A DNA stretch of 64,000 nucleotides from contig NZ_NIXO01000002.1 of assembly GCF_002204795.1 (NCBI RefSeq), positions 124,001 through 188,000 on the forward strand, written 5' to 3'. Shown piece by piece: positions 40,419 to 48,786 of this stretch. The stretch's first letter is position 1, and every line of letters begins with the position of its first letter. The position numbers and the translations under genes are program-made. This DNA is from Pseudomonas sp. K2I15. Its GTDB lineage: Bacteria > Pseudomonadota > Gammaproteobacteria > Pseudomonadales > Pseudomonadaceae. The notes below the pieces were generated by a model. The model saw only the letters and a program-made list of their open reading frames with translations, was not told the origin of the DNA and did no database searches.

Positions 40419-41722
40419 TTGCCGCCCTTTTGCGCCTTGCCGGCATCAGCCGGGCCTTGCTGGGTCTTGGCTGCCGGTTGGCCCTGCAGGTGTTCGGTCG
40501 GGGTGGTCGGCACTTCACTGCTGTCGTTGACCACTTCGATTTCACTGCCGTCTTTCAGGCGGTCGGTGCCTTCCAGTACCACGCGGTCGCCGGCGGCCAG
40601 GCCTTCTTTGATCACGGTGTTGTCGCCGTCGGAATCACCGATCACCAGCGGACGTACCTTGACCTTCTTGTCACCATCGAGCACGTAGACAAAGGTGCCG
40701 GTGTTGCCGAACTGAATCGCAGCCGACGGTGCCAGCACCACGTTATGCAGGGTGTCGGCCAGCAAGTGCACATTGACGAACTGGTTGGGGAACAGCGCCA
40801 GGTCCTTGTTATCGAACCGCGCCTTGAATTTCAGGGTGCCGGTGGTGACGTCGATCTGGTTGTCGAGGCTCTGCAACACGCCGCTGGCCTTGAGGGCCGC
40901 ATCGCCACGGTCCCAGGCTTCCACTGGCAGCTTGTTACCGGCGTGATAACGCGCCAGCACGGTTTCCAGGGTGTTTTCCGGCAGCGTGAAGACCACGCTG
41001 ATCGGTTGGGTCTGGGTGATCACCGCCAAAAAGGTGGTGTCGTTGGCGGCCACAAGGTTACCCACGTCCACCTGACGCAGGCCGACACGCCCGGTAATCG
41101 GGGCGCGGATCTTGGTGAATTCGAGGTTGAGCTTGGCGTCATCCACCGCGCCCTGGTTGGTCTTGACCGTGCCCTGGTACTGCAACACCAGCGCTTCGGC
41201 GGTGTCCAGGGTTTGCTTGGCAATACTGTCTTGCGCATACAGGTCGCGATAACGCTGCACATCGACCTGGGCGTTTTTCAGCTGGGCCTGGTTCTGCAAG
41301 AGCGTGCCCTGGGCCTGGAGCAAGGCATTCTGGTAGCTGCGCGGGTCGATTTCTGCCAGCAGGTCACCGGCCTTGACCATCTGCCCTTCTTCGAAGGCGA
41401 TCTTGACCAGCTCTCCGCCTACCCGGCTGCGCACATTAATAGTGTTCAACGCAGTGACCGTGCCCAGTGCCTTGTAGTACACCGGGAATTCACCCTGCAC
41501 CGCAGGCGCCACACGTACCGGCACCGGGCCGGTCGAGCCACCAAAGCCCGGGCGCATCATGCCCGACTTGCCGGCATGCCCGGCGGGCTTCTTCTCGGCG
41601 CTGTCTTTGTGACTGCCGGGCCAGAACTTCCAGCACAGGCCGGCAATAACCAGCAGCACGAGCAGGCCGAACAGCCAGCGGCGGGAGTGACGAGGGGTGG
41701 ATTGCATGGAGTGATCAACCAT
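40415..41722 (-). CDS. muxA: RND periplasmic adaptor MuxA
   Basis: 435-aa membrane-fusion protein linking MuxBC to OpmB. An N-terminal membrane anchor ([21 protein letters not shown]) is followed by a linker, the first half of the lipoyl domain ([60 protein letters not shown]), the coiled-coil hairpin (~120-190), the second half ([26 protein letters not shown]) and the beta-barrel. The C-terminus is a Pro/Gln/Lys-rich tail of ~30 residues. The start at 41722 is used; an ATG five codons later is possible, as neither has a clear ribosome site. First gene of the pump operon; its promoter must lie in 41723-41870. Confidence 0.93.
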   Translation of the reverse strand: MVDHSMQSTPRHSRRWLFGLLVLLVIAGLCWKFWPGSHKDSAEKKPAGHAGKSGMMRPGFGGSTGPVPVRVAPAVQGEFPVYYKALGTVTALNTINVRSRVGGELVKIAFEEGQMVKAGDLLAEIDPRSYQNALLQAQGTLLQNQAQLKNAQVDVQRYRDLYAQDSIAKQTLDTAEALVLQYQGTVKTNQGAVDDAKLNLEFTKIRAPITGRVGLRQVDVGNLVAANDTTFLAVITQTQPISVVFTLPENTLETVLARYHAGNKLPVEAWDRGDAALKASGVLQSLDNQIDVTTGTLKFKARFDNKDLALFPNQFVNVHLLADTLHNVVLAPSAAIQFGNTGTFVYVLDGDKKVKVRPLVIGDSDGDNTVIKEGLAAGDRVVLEGTDRLKDGSEIEVVNDSSEVPTTPTEHLQGQPAAKTQQGPADAGKAQKGGK

Positions 41723-41870
41723 TGGGCGCGAGAGCTTCTTCTTTGGGAGGCTGAAAGATAAGCACTGGAGCGCGTTAAGAAAAGCGCCTTTACCGGCTAT
41801 TTACCTTGGATTACAACTTTTAACTTCTGTGCTTAGTCCATTCGCTATCTGGCTAAGCATCTGAAGCACA

Positions 41871-41901
41871 AATAAAAACGGCCTGGACTAGGCCAGGCCG
41901 T
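41871..41901 (-). terminator. Rho-independent terminator of tpx
   Basis: On the - strand ACGGCCTGG, a 6-nt loop and CCAGGCCGT make a perfect 9-bp GC stem (41893-41901 with 41878-41886) followed by TTTTATT. It begins 52 bp after the tpx stop and separates tpx from muxA. The rest of the gap (41723-41870) has a GCTTAG/CTAAGC dyad at 41831-41836/41852-41857 that may belong to the muxA promoter. Confidence 0.88.
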
Positions 41902-41952
41902 AATACTGCATCACGCGTGTTACTGCAAAACGACAGTAATGCGTAGTAACAG

Positions 41953-42453
41953 TTACTTCAAAACAGCCAGGGCTGCTTCGTAGTTCGGCTCTTGGCCGAT
42001 TTCGCTGACCAGTTCGCTGTGCAGCACGTTGTCATTTTCGTCCAGCACTACGACGGCACGGGCGGTCAGGCCTTTGAGCGGGCCGTCAGCAATCGCAACA
42101 CCGTAATCAACAGCGAAGGCTGCGTCACGGAAGTCCGACAGGTTCTTCACGTTTTCCAGGCCTTCGGCGCCGCAGAAGCGCGCTTGGGCAAATGGCAGGT
42201 CAGTGGAAACGCACAACACCACGGTGTTGTTCACGTCGTTGACCTGGGCGTTGAACTTGCGAACCGATGTGGCGCAGGTCGGGGTATCAACGCTTGGGAA
42301 GATGTTCAGCACTTTGCGCTTGCCGGCAAAGGTAGCCAGGGTTGCGTCAGACAGATCGCCGGCAGTCAGGGTAAAGGCTGGCGCCTTGGCGCCGACTTTC
42401 GGCAACTCGCCGTCGACCTGGACAGGGTTGCCACGGAGGGTAACTTGAGCCAT
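41953..42453 (-). CDS. tpx: Thiol peroxidase
   Basis: 166-aa atypical 2-Cys peroxiredoxin that reduces lipid and hydrogen peroxides using thioredoxin. [21 protein letters not shown] is the usual start. The peroxidatic Cys lies in [17 protein letters not shown] and the resolving Cys in [17 protein letters not shown]; the rest ([38 protein letters not shown]) is standard. The ATG at 42453 is used; in-frame codons upstream are non-coding leader. It has its own terminator and a likely stress promoter. It lies between two operons on the same strand and does not appear to belong to either. Confidence 0.96.
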   Translation of the reverse strand: MAQVTLRGNPVQVDGELPKVGAKAPAFTLTAGDLSDATLATFAGKRKVLNIFPSVDTPTCATSVRKFNAQVNDVNNTVVLCVSTDLPFAQARFCGAEGLENVKNLSDFRDAAFAVDYGVAIADGPLKGLTARAVVVLDENDNVLHSELVSEIGQEPNYEAALAVLK

Positions 42454-42490
42454 GAACGGAATCCTTCTAGTGGTGGTAGTGAAACGAATT

Positions 42491-42518
42491 TCAGGTGCCG
42501 AAGTTAAACACAAAGTTC
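42491..42518 (-). promoter_or_regulatory. Possible AlgU-like promoter of tpx
   Basis: On the - strand GAACTT (complement of 42513-42518) is followed after 17 bp by CCTGA (42491-42495), four of five matches to the AlgU -10 TCTGA and the same spacing as upstream of glgE. It overlaps a wider dyad AGGTGCC (42493-42499) / GGCACCT (42523-42529) that could be an operator. Confidence 0.4.
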
Positions 42519-42561
42519 GATTGGCACCTATGGCTGGACGCAAATTGTCATGGAGCGCAGC

Positions 42562-45276
42562 TCAACGCCCCGCCGCCACGAACCCCTGCTGCAAGTCCTC
42601 GATCAACGCTTCCACATCTTCCAGCCCCACATGCAGGCGCACCACTGGGTTCAGTCCACGGTCGACAGCACTCTCGCGATCCTGCGTATCGCCCAGGGTG
42701 ACCAGGCTTTCAAAGCCACCCCAGGACGCGCCCAGGCCGAATAGCTGCAAACCGTCGATAAACCGTTCGACGTAACCGGCATCTGCGCTGCTGAGTTCAA
42801 ACGACAGCAAGCCGTTACTGCCGCTGAAGTCACGCTTCCACAGCGCATGGCCAGGATGCTCTGCCAGTGCCGGATGGAACACTCGCTTGACCTGCGGCTG
42901 CACCTGCAACCAATGGGCGATCGCCAGCGCCTGGCGCTCGTGCACATCCAGCCGGGAAGCCAGGGTGCGCGCACCACGCAGGATCAGGTACGCATCATCG
43001 GCGCTGACCGCGTTGCCAAAGGCGTCGCTCATTTTTGCCAGGGCCGGCCATACCGCTTGCGTGGTGCAGACGCTGCCCATCATCACGTCGCTGTGGCCGC
43101 CGAGGTATTTGGTCAGGGCCATGATCGAGATATCCGCGCCCAATGCCAGCGGGCGGTACAGGTAGGCCGAGCCCCAGGTATTGTCCACCGCCAGCAAGAT
43201 GCCACGCGGTTTGCACAGCGCGGCAATCGCGGGCAGGTCACACAGTTCATACAGCAAGGACCCGGGTGCTTCGGCGTAGACCATTTTGGTGTTGGCTTGC
43301 AGTTGCGCTTCCAGGCCGCTGCCGTCCGGGCTGAAGTAGCTGACTTCGATGCCGAACGGCTTAAGAAACTCGCGGGCCAGCTTGCGCACCGGCGAATACA
43401 CCGCGTCGGTGATCAGCACGTGGTCGCCGGGCCGCAAGTAGGCCAGGAATGTCTGCGCCGCGGCGCCCAGGCCGGTGCCATACAACCGTGTGCGGTAGCC
43501 GCCTTCAAGTTCGGTGACCAGGTCTTCCAGGGCAAACGCGGTGGGATTGCCGCGTGCACCGTAACTCAGGACGCGCTCGCTGTCGCGTCGGGAGCGGGCG
43601 TCGCGCATCTGGGCCAGGTTGTCGAACAGCACGGTGCTCAACCGGGTGATAGGTACGTTCACCGCCCGGCCGCCGCTGCCACCTTCAGTGCGCGCGGCAT
43701 GAATCAGCCGGGTGCGCACGCGTGACGCTGGCGCCAATGGTTTGAGGCTGGTGATCTCCGCCTCGCTCATCTGCGCCAACAGGCCGATTTCCCAGGCCAG
43801 GTATTGGCGGGCGGCGTCCTTGTTGCCGCTGTGGCGATCGTGGGTGAAGAACAGGAAGTCGATGCACTGATTATCCGGTGGCGTTTGCGCATCTTCGATC
43901 ACCGGCAAACCAGCCGCGACCCAGGCTGCGTAGCCGCCGTCGAGCAGATGCACGTCATCGCCCAATTCCAGCCCGGCAAAAGCGGCCAGCGCCGGGTCAT
44001 CTGCCAGCAGTACCAAGGGGCGCGTACCGGTGGCCAACAGCGAACGGATCGACCAGCGCGAACCGGCAATGCGGCCCTTGCGATGGGCCATGCTCGGGCG
44101 CAGGTCCACCAGGTCCACGGCGTTGTCTTTCAGGGCATCGGCCAGCGCCTGTACCGAGATCAATGGCAGTGCCTTGAACGGCGCAGCCTGCTTGACCGGC
44201 AACGCCAGGCCACTCTGGATGCCCTCCTCCAGCACATACGCCTCATGCCCCAGCTGCCTCAGCCAACTGGCAACGATCGGCGCGCGCACGCCGTCGCTGT
44301 CCACCAGCACCACCCGCGCCTGACGCACGCCGATGTAAAGGTCGGTGGACTGGATCAACTGCCCGCCCGGCGTATGCTGCGCCCCCGGCAGACTGCCGGC
44401 GGCAAACTCTTCGGCAGTGCGCACATCACACAGGAACAGGCTACGGGCCGTATCTGCCACCCATTGCCGAACCTGATCCGCCTTGACGCCGACTACCCCG
44501 GCGCGCTCTGCCAGTTGCCGGGCAGCCTGGCGCTGCTGGCCCAGGTCCGTCGAAACCTGGTCGGCATAACGCCGGGTACTGCCATGTTCCAGCTTGAAAT
44601 CGGCCAGGTACCAACCCTGGGTACCGTTTTCCAGGGCATAAACCGGGTTCTTCACGCCGAGGTTGATCAACGTCTGGGCGCCAATAATGCTGCGGGTACG
44701 ACCCGCGCAGTTGACCACGATCGGCGTCGTCTCATCCGGCACCAGGTCATGCACGCGGTAGCCCAGCTCGCCGTTGGGGCAGCAGATGGAACCGGGAATG
44801 GTCATCTTGCGGTATTCATCGAACGGCCTGCCGTCCAGCACCACCAGCGGCTCGCCCGTGGCCTGCCAGTCCGCCAATTGTTGCGCGGTGACGTGGGGCG
44901 TGTGGCTGGCCTCTTCCACCAACTCGCCAAAAGCTTTTGACGGCACATGCACCCCGGCAAACAACTGCAAACCCGCTGCCTGCCAACCGTCAGCGCCACC
45001 TTGCAGCACATGCACATGGCCGTAGCCCAGCGCCTGTAAGCGCTGCGCCGTGCGCGCAGCCACATCGCCGCCGTCCTGGTCGTAAATCACCAGGCGCACC
45101 TGCGGATTCGGTGCCAGGCGCTGCACCTCAAGCTCCAGGCGGCTATAGGGCAGGTTTACCCCATGGAACAGGTGGGCCGCGCCGTACTGGCCGTGCTCGC
45201 GTACGTCGAACAGGGCGATTTCCTGGCCGTCGAACAGCCATTGTTGCAATTGCCCGGGTGTGATGGTCTGGCTCAT
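42562..45276 (-). CDS. Four-rhodanese/cystathionine beta-lyase fusion protein
   Basis: 904-aa cytoplasmic fusion. Four rhodanese-like modules lie at ~1-110, 120-235, 260-365 and 370-465. Only the second has the sulfur-carrying cysteine (VVNCAGRTRS, C190); the others have Asp at that place (YDQDGG, VDSDGV, LADDPA). Residues ~500-904 are a Cys/Met-metabolism PLP enzyme (VDNTWGSAYLYRP, MALTKYLGGHSD with PLP lysine K723), closest in pattern to MetC. The lyase would cleave a C-S bond and the rhodanese accept or pass the sulfur. The start at 45276 is chosen because the codons upstream are non-coding shadow. Last gene of the operon. Confidence 0.9.
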   Translation of the reverse strand: MSQTITPGQLQQWLFDGQEIALFDVREHGQYGAAHLFHGVNLPYSRLELEVQRLAPNPQVRLVIYDQDGGDVAARTAQRLQALGYGHVHVLQGGADGWQAAGLQLFAGVHVPSKAFGELVEEASHTPHVTAQQLADWQATGEPLVVLDGRPFDEYRKMTIPGSICCPNGELGYRVHDLVPDETTPIVVNCAGRTRSIIGAQTLINLGVKNPVYALENGTQGWYLADFKLEHGSTRRYADQVSTDLGQQRQAARQLAERAGVVGVKADQVRQWVADTARSLFLCDVRTAEEFAAGSLPGAQHTPGGQLIQSTDLYIGVRQARVVLVDSDGVRAPIVASWLRQLGHEAYVLEEGIQSGLALPVKQAAPFKALPLISVQALADALKDNAVDLVDLRPSMAHRKGRIAGSRWSIRSLLATGTRPLVLLADDPALAAFAGLELGDDVHLLDGGYAAWVAAGLPVIEDAQTPPDNQCIDFLFFTHDRHSGNKDAARQYLAWEIGLLAQMSEAEITSLKPLAPASRVRTRLIHAARTEGGSGGRAVNVPITRLSTVLFDNLAQMRDARSRRDSERVLSYGARGNPTAFALEDLVTELEGGYRTRLYGTGLGAAAQTFLAYLRPGDHVLITDAVYSPVRKLAREFLKPFGIEVSYFSPDGSGLEAQLQANTKMVYAEAPGSLLYELCDLPAIAALCKPRGILLAVDNTWGSAYLYRPLALGADISIMALTKYLGGHSDVMMGSVCTTQAVWPALAKMSDAFGNAVSADDAYLILRGARTLASRLDVHERQALAIAHWLQVQPQVKRVFHPALAEHPGHALWKRDFSGSNGLLSFELSSADAGYVERFIDGLQLFGLGASWGGFESLVTLGDTQDRESAVDRGLNPVVRLHVGLEDVEALIEDLQQGFVAAGR

Positions 45277-45301
45277 GAAAGTCCCGCAAAAAAGAGATGA
45301 G

Positions 45302-45949
45302 TTACTGCAAGGCCAACGAACGCTCGCCGGCGGCGACTTCACGCCCCTTGGCGTAGGCCCGCTGGACTGCCGGGCGCGCCTTGATGCGCAGACGCCAAGC
45401 CTGGATGTTCGGGTAGTTCGCCAGGTCCTGGCCTTGGCGCAGGGGCTGGATCCACGGGAAAATCGCCATATCGGCCACCGAGTATTCACCCGCCACATAC
45501 GGCACCTCGGCCAGGCGCTGCTCCAGCACCCGATACAGGCGCGTGGCTTCGGCGTTCAGCAAGTCCAGGGCAAAGGGAATCGGCACCGGGGCCTTCTCCT
45601 TGAATAGCTGCAACTGGCTCAGGTACGGGGTGATATGCCCCACCTGCCAGAACAGCCATTCCTGGACCTTCTGGCGCTCGGCGGTGCCGGCAGGCGGCAG
45701 GAAACGCCCGGCCTTGTCGGCCAGGTAATTCAAGATCGCGCCAGATTCGAACAGGCTCAGGGGCACTTCAAGGCTGTAGTCCACAATCGCCGGAATCCGC
45801 CCGTTGGCGCTGATGCGCTGGAAGCTTTCCTGCTTCTGCGCGCCTTCTCGGATGTTCACGGGAATCAGGCGATACTCTGCCTCCAGCTCTTCCAGCAGGA
45901 TGCCGACTTTCAAGCCGTTGCCCGTAGGCCAGTAATACAGATCGATCAT
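45302..45949 (-). CDS. Glutathione S-transferase (nu-class-like)
   Basis: 215-aa GST. The thioredoxin-fold half (IDLYYWPTGNGLKVGILLEELEAEYRLIPVNIREGAQKQESFQRISANGRIPAIVD) resembles YfcG/YghU proteins, which use a Thr/Asn pair to bind glutathione or a disulfide and act as disulfide reductases. SLFESGAILNYLADK is the standard glutathione gamma-Glu contact (ES). The C-terminal helical domain contains VADMAIFPWI. In this operon it might reduce a mixed disulfide or cystine-like substrate, or open a thioether; that is inference. The start overlaps the stop of the thiol dioxygenase gene by 4 bp (ATGA). Confidence 0.9.
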   Translation of the reverse strand: MIDLYYWPTGNGLKVGILLEELEAEYRLIPVNIREGAQKQESFQRISANGRIPAIVDYSLEVPLSLFESGAILNYLADKAGRFLPPAGTAERQKVQEWLFWQVGHITPYLSQLQLFKEKAPVPIPFALDLLNAEATRLYRVLEQRLAEVPYVAGEYSVADMAIFPWIQPLRQGQDLANYPNIQAWRLRIKARPAVQRAYAKGREVAAGERSLALQ

Positions 45950-46542
45950 GCGTAGGCCTTGATCGACGGGGCCATCTGCGAGGCGTTGTAGTTGAGGATC
46001 CGCCCGTCTGCTTCAACGCCATAACGGCCATTGAGGGACTCCAGCGGCAAGCCGTACAGGTGGAAGTGCAAGGTCGCCTGCTCACCTTCAACGCGAATCC
46101 CGTGCAGGTCTTCACCGAGGAATGAGATGGAGGTGCCCGGCTGCACGATGACTTCTTTCTCCAGGGTCAGGGTGGTGAAGCCTTCCTCACGCCCTTCATC
46201 GTTGCGGCCATACACGTAGTTGATCTCCTGGCCTTCCACGGCACTGATGATCGCCCAGGTTTCATGGTTGTGGGGGATGGTGCTTTTGCCCGGCAGCAGC
46301 GAATTCAGGTACAGGGTCGGGGTGTCGCCATCATCGTTCAGGCGATAACGGAAGGCAGTGCTGCCCTGCCCCGGCACCGGCGCGGGGAATTCGGTGAAGT
46401 TGAACAAGTCCCGGCGCTCGGCCAGGGTTTCCAGCAGCCCGACGATTTCCACCAGGGCCGCGCGGTCTACGCCACGCTGGTTGATGACGCGGATCTGCTG
46501 CAGAAAGTCTTCGATAACGGCGGCACGGTTTACGGTACTCAT
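45946..46542 (-). CDS. Cysteine dioxygenase family protein
   Basis: 198-aa single-domain cupin of the thiol dioxygenase family (cysteine to cysteine sulfinate, or related thiols). The likely three-His iron site is H91 and H93 in IPHNHETWAI and H147 in EDLHGIRV, the same spacing as in mammalian CDO. FRYRLN supplies an Arg for the carboxylate and LHFHLYG gives the His-x-Tyr pair of the active site. The core reads HNHETW rather than the HDHGxW common in bacterial CDO and 3-mercaptopropionate dioxygenase, so the true thiol substrate may differ. Coupled to the GST gene; 17 bp after the ABC ATPase gene. Confidence 0.86.
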   Translation of the reverse strand: MSTVNRAAVIEDFLQQIRVINQRGVDRAALVEIVGLLETLAERRDLFNFTEFPAPVPGQGSTAFRYRLNDDGDTPTLYLNSLLPGKSTIPHNHETWAIISAVEGQEINYVYGRNDEGREEGFTTLTLEKEVIVQPGTSISFLGEDLHGIRVEGEQATLHFHLYGLPLESLNGRYGVEADGRILNYNASQMAPSIKAYA

Positions 46543-46558
46543 GACGAGGGTCCTCTTG

Positions 46559-47383
46559 TTAGACAGACAGGCTGTAACGGCTCAAATTGGTCAACAGGTA
46601 CGGATCGTGGGCAATCGGCGGCCGGCGGCCGGGATCGCCCAATGCATGGCGCAAAAACTCCTGGGTACGTTCACTGGTGGGACGCTGGAAGATCTGCTCG
46701 GCGCTGCCGTGCTCGACGATCACGCCGTTCTCGGTGAAATAGACGATGTCGCTGATCTCTTCGGCGAAGCGCATTTCATGGGTCACCAGCACGCAGGTCA
46801 TGCCCTCTTCGGTCAGCTCGCGAATTACCGTCAGCACTTCGCCGACGGTTTCCGGGTCCAGCGCCGAGGTCACTTCATCGAACAGAATCAGTTCCGGGCG
46901 CATGGCCAATGCCCGGGCAATCGCCACCCGCTGCTGCTGGCCGCCGGAGAGTTGGCCGGGATAAGCATCGGCCTTGTGCTCCATGCGCACCTTGGCCAAC
47001 AGCGCCCGCGCGTCTTTCTCGGCGTCGGCACGGTTGCGGCCGAGTACCTTGCGCGGGGCAATCACCAGGTTTTCCAGCACGGATAAATGCGGGAACAGGT
47101 TGTATTGCTGGAACACAAACCCGACGCGCTTGCGCAGCTCGATGCGCTGGGCTTCCTGGGTCAGGGTATCGACCCGGGTTTCGCCGACGCGGATGGTGCC
47201 GCGCTGGGGCTGCAACAGGCCGGTGATGCAGCGCAGGATGGTCGACTTGCCCGAGCCCGACGGGCCGATGATCGACACCGCCTGGCCGCGATGCACGTCG
47301 AGGTCGATGCCCTTGAGCACCCGGTTATCACCGAACGACAGCTGCAAGTCCCGCAGGCTGACCAGGGGTTCAATAGAAGGCAT
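46559..47383 (-). CDS. Amino-acid ABC transporter ATP-binding protein
   Basis: 274-aa ATPase of the polar amino-acid uptake (HisP/GlnQ) type. Walker A is GPSGSGKST, the Q-loop FQQYNLFPHLSV, the signature LSGGQQQRVAIARAL, Walker B LILFDEVTSALDPE, and the switch His VTHEM. It has a C-terminal extension of about 25 residues (GDPGRRPPIAHDPYLLTNLSRYSLSV) not usual in GlnQ. It energises the two permeases encoded immediately upstream; its start overlaps the end of the first permease gene by 14 bp. Cytoplasmic face of the inner membrane. Confidence 0.93.
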   Translation of the reverse strand: MPSIEPLVSLRDLQLSFGDNRVLKGIDLDVHRGQAVSIIGPSGSGKSTILRCITGLLQPQRGTIRVGETRVDTLTQEAQRIELRKRVGFVFQQYNLFPHLSVLENLVIAPRKVLGRNRADAEKDARALLAKVRMEHKADAYPGQLSGGQQQRVAIARALAMRPELILFDEVTSALDPETVGEVLTVIRELTEEGMTCVLVTHEMRFAEEISDIVYFTENGVIVEHGSAEQIFQRPTSERTQEFLRHALGDPGRRPPIAHDPYLLTNLSRYSLSV

Positions 47384-48062
47384 AACGGCGCTCCAGGCGT
47401 TGGGTCAAACGGGAAATCGGGTAGCAATAGGCGAAGAACAGCACCAGCAGGCTCAGGTAGATCACCACGGTAAAACCGGTCATGTTCACGGTGTTGCTGG
47501 CGATCTGCGCGGTATCGATCACGTCGTGCACGCCCACCAGCGAGGCCAGGGCGGTGCCCATGGTGACCACCGCGTAGAGGTTCATCCACGGCGGCAACAT
47601 GCGCTTGAAACACTGGGGCAAGATGATCGAGCGGAAGATCTGGCCACGGGTGAACGCCAGTGAACGCGCAGCTTCCCACTGGGTGCTGGGGATCGAGCCG
47701 ATGGCGCCGCGAAAGATCTCCGCCACGTTGGCACTGGCCGGCAATGCCAGGCCGATGGTCACCTTGACCCAGTCCGGGAACGACACATAAGAGCTGCCGA
47801 TATGGATCTCGAACGGGAACACATAGGTGGTGAAATAGATCAGCACCAGCCACGGCGCATTGCGAAAGATCTGCACCCAGATCCGCGCCGGCAACCGCAG
47901 CAGGCGCAAGGGCGACATGGCCAACGCGCCTACCATCAGGCCCAACACGGAGCCGAGGGCAATCGCCACCAGGCTGATCATGATGTTCTGGCCGAAACCG
48001 CTGACCAGCGCCGGCGACCATTGCAGCAACGCCGACAGCACCGGGAATGAATCAATGGCCAT
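47370..48062 (-). CDS. Amino-acid ABC transporter permease
   Basis: 230-aa HisMQ-type inner-membrane permease with about five helices. It begins LSALLQWSPALVSGFGQNIMISLVAIALGSVLGLMVGAL, and the EAA coupling loop is QWEAARSLAFTRGQIFRSIILPQCFKRMLPPWMN, with the Gly after it in TMGTALASLVGV. It overlaps the next permease gene upstream by 11 bp and the ATPase gene downstream by 14 bp. Paired with the gene at 48052, it forms a heterodimeric channel. Confidence 0.92.
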   Translation of the reverse strand: MAIDSFPVLSALLQWSPALVSGFGQNIMISLVAIALGSVLGLMVGALAMSPLRLLRLPARIWVQIFRNAPWLVLIYFTTYVFPFEIHIGSSYVSFPDWVKVTIGLALPASANVAEIFRGAIGSIPSTQWEAARSLAFTRGQIFRSIILPQCFKRMLPPWMNLYAVVTMGTALASLVGVHDVIDTAQIASNTVNMTGFTVVIYLSLLVLFFAYCYPISRLTQRLERRYAFY

Positions 48063-48786
48063 AGCCGGGCATCCTCAGGCGCGCTTCCAGCCAGCGCCCC
48101 ACACAATTGACGGTAAAACTCAGCAAGCCGAAAAAGCTCAGGATCAAAATCATCAGCTCCAACACGTTATCGCTCTGGGTCCAGATCATGATCGAGGCGT
48201 AGGTGATATCGCCCACCGCAATGGCCGAGGCCACGGCGGTCATTTTCACCAGGTCGATCAGGTTGTTGATCAGCGACGGCAGCGCAAAGCGCAGCGCCAA
48301 TGGCAACTGCACATTCCACAGCAATTGCCGGCTGCTGAAGGCCAGGGAGCTCGCGGCTTCCAGGGTCACGGCGGGCACCGCTTCGATGCCGGCGCGCAGG
48401 GCTTCAGCGTGGAATGCGCCCTTGTGCAGCGAGATCACGATCACCACCCAGGCAAACGGCGTCAGCGGGTTGGCTGCGCCCACGGCCTGGGTCAGCAGCA
48501 TGTTCAGTACCAGGAACGCGCAGTACAGCTGCACCAGGGTCGGGGTGTTGCGGGTGACTTCGATAAACACCCGCGCAGGCCGGGCCAGCCACGGGTTGCC
48601 CGAGGTCAGCAGCGCCGCCAGGCTGATCCCCGCCAGCAAACTGCCGACGATGGTGAACAGGCACAACAGCACGGTGGTCAGCGCGCCCTGCTCCAGGGTG
48701 CCGCGCTGATACGCATCCAGAAGGAAGCTGTAGTTCAGGCCGATACCGGCGGCCCAGTGCACAAAAATCTCCAGCCAATGACTCAT
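48052..48786 (-). CDS. Amino-acid ABC transporter permease
   Basis: 244-aa second HisMQ-type permease. SFLLDAYQRGTLEQGALTTVLLCLFTIVGSLLAGISLAALL forms the first helices; the EAA loop is VTLEAASSLAFSSRQLLWNVQLPLALRFALPSLINNLIDLVKMTAVASAI. The start at 48786 is chosen because its ATG overlaps the aminotransferase stop (ATGA) and the protein begins MSHWLEIF; longer readings run into aminotransferase shadow sequence. It has about five transmembrane helices. Works with the permease at 47370. Confidence 0.92.
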   Translation of the reverse strand: MSHWLEIFVHWAAGIGLNYSFLLDAYQRGTLEQGALTTVLLCLFTIVGSLLAGISLAALLTSGNPWLARPARVFIEVTRNTPTLVQLYCAFLVLNMLLTQAVGAANPLTPFAWVVIVISLHKGAFHAEALRAGIEAVPAVTLEAASSLAFSSRQLLWNVQLPLALRFALPSLINNLIDLVKMTAVASAIAVGDITYASIMIWTQSDNVLELMILILSFFGLLSFTVNCVGRWLEARLRMPGYGH

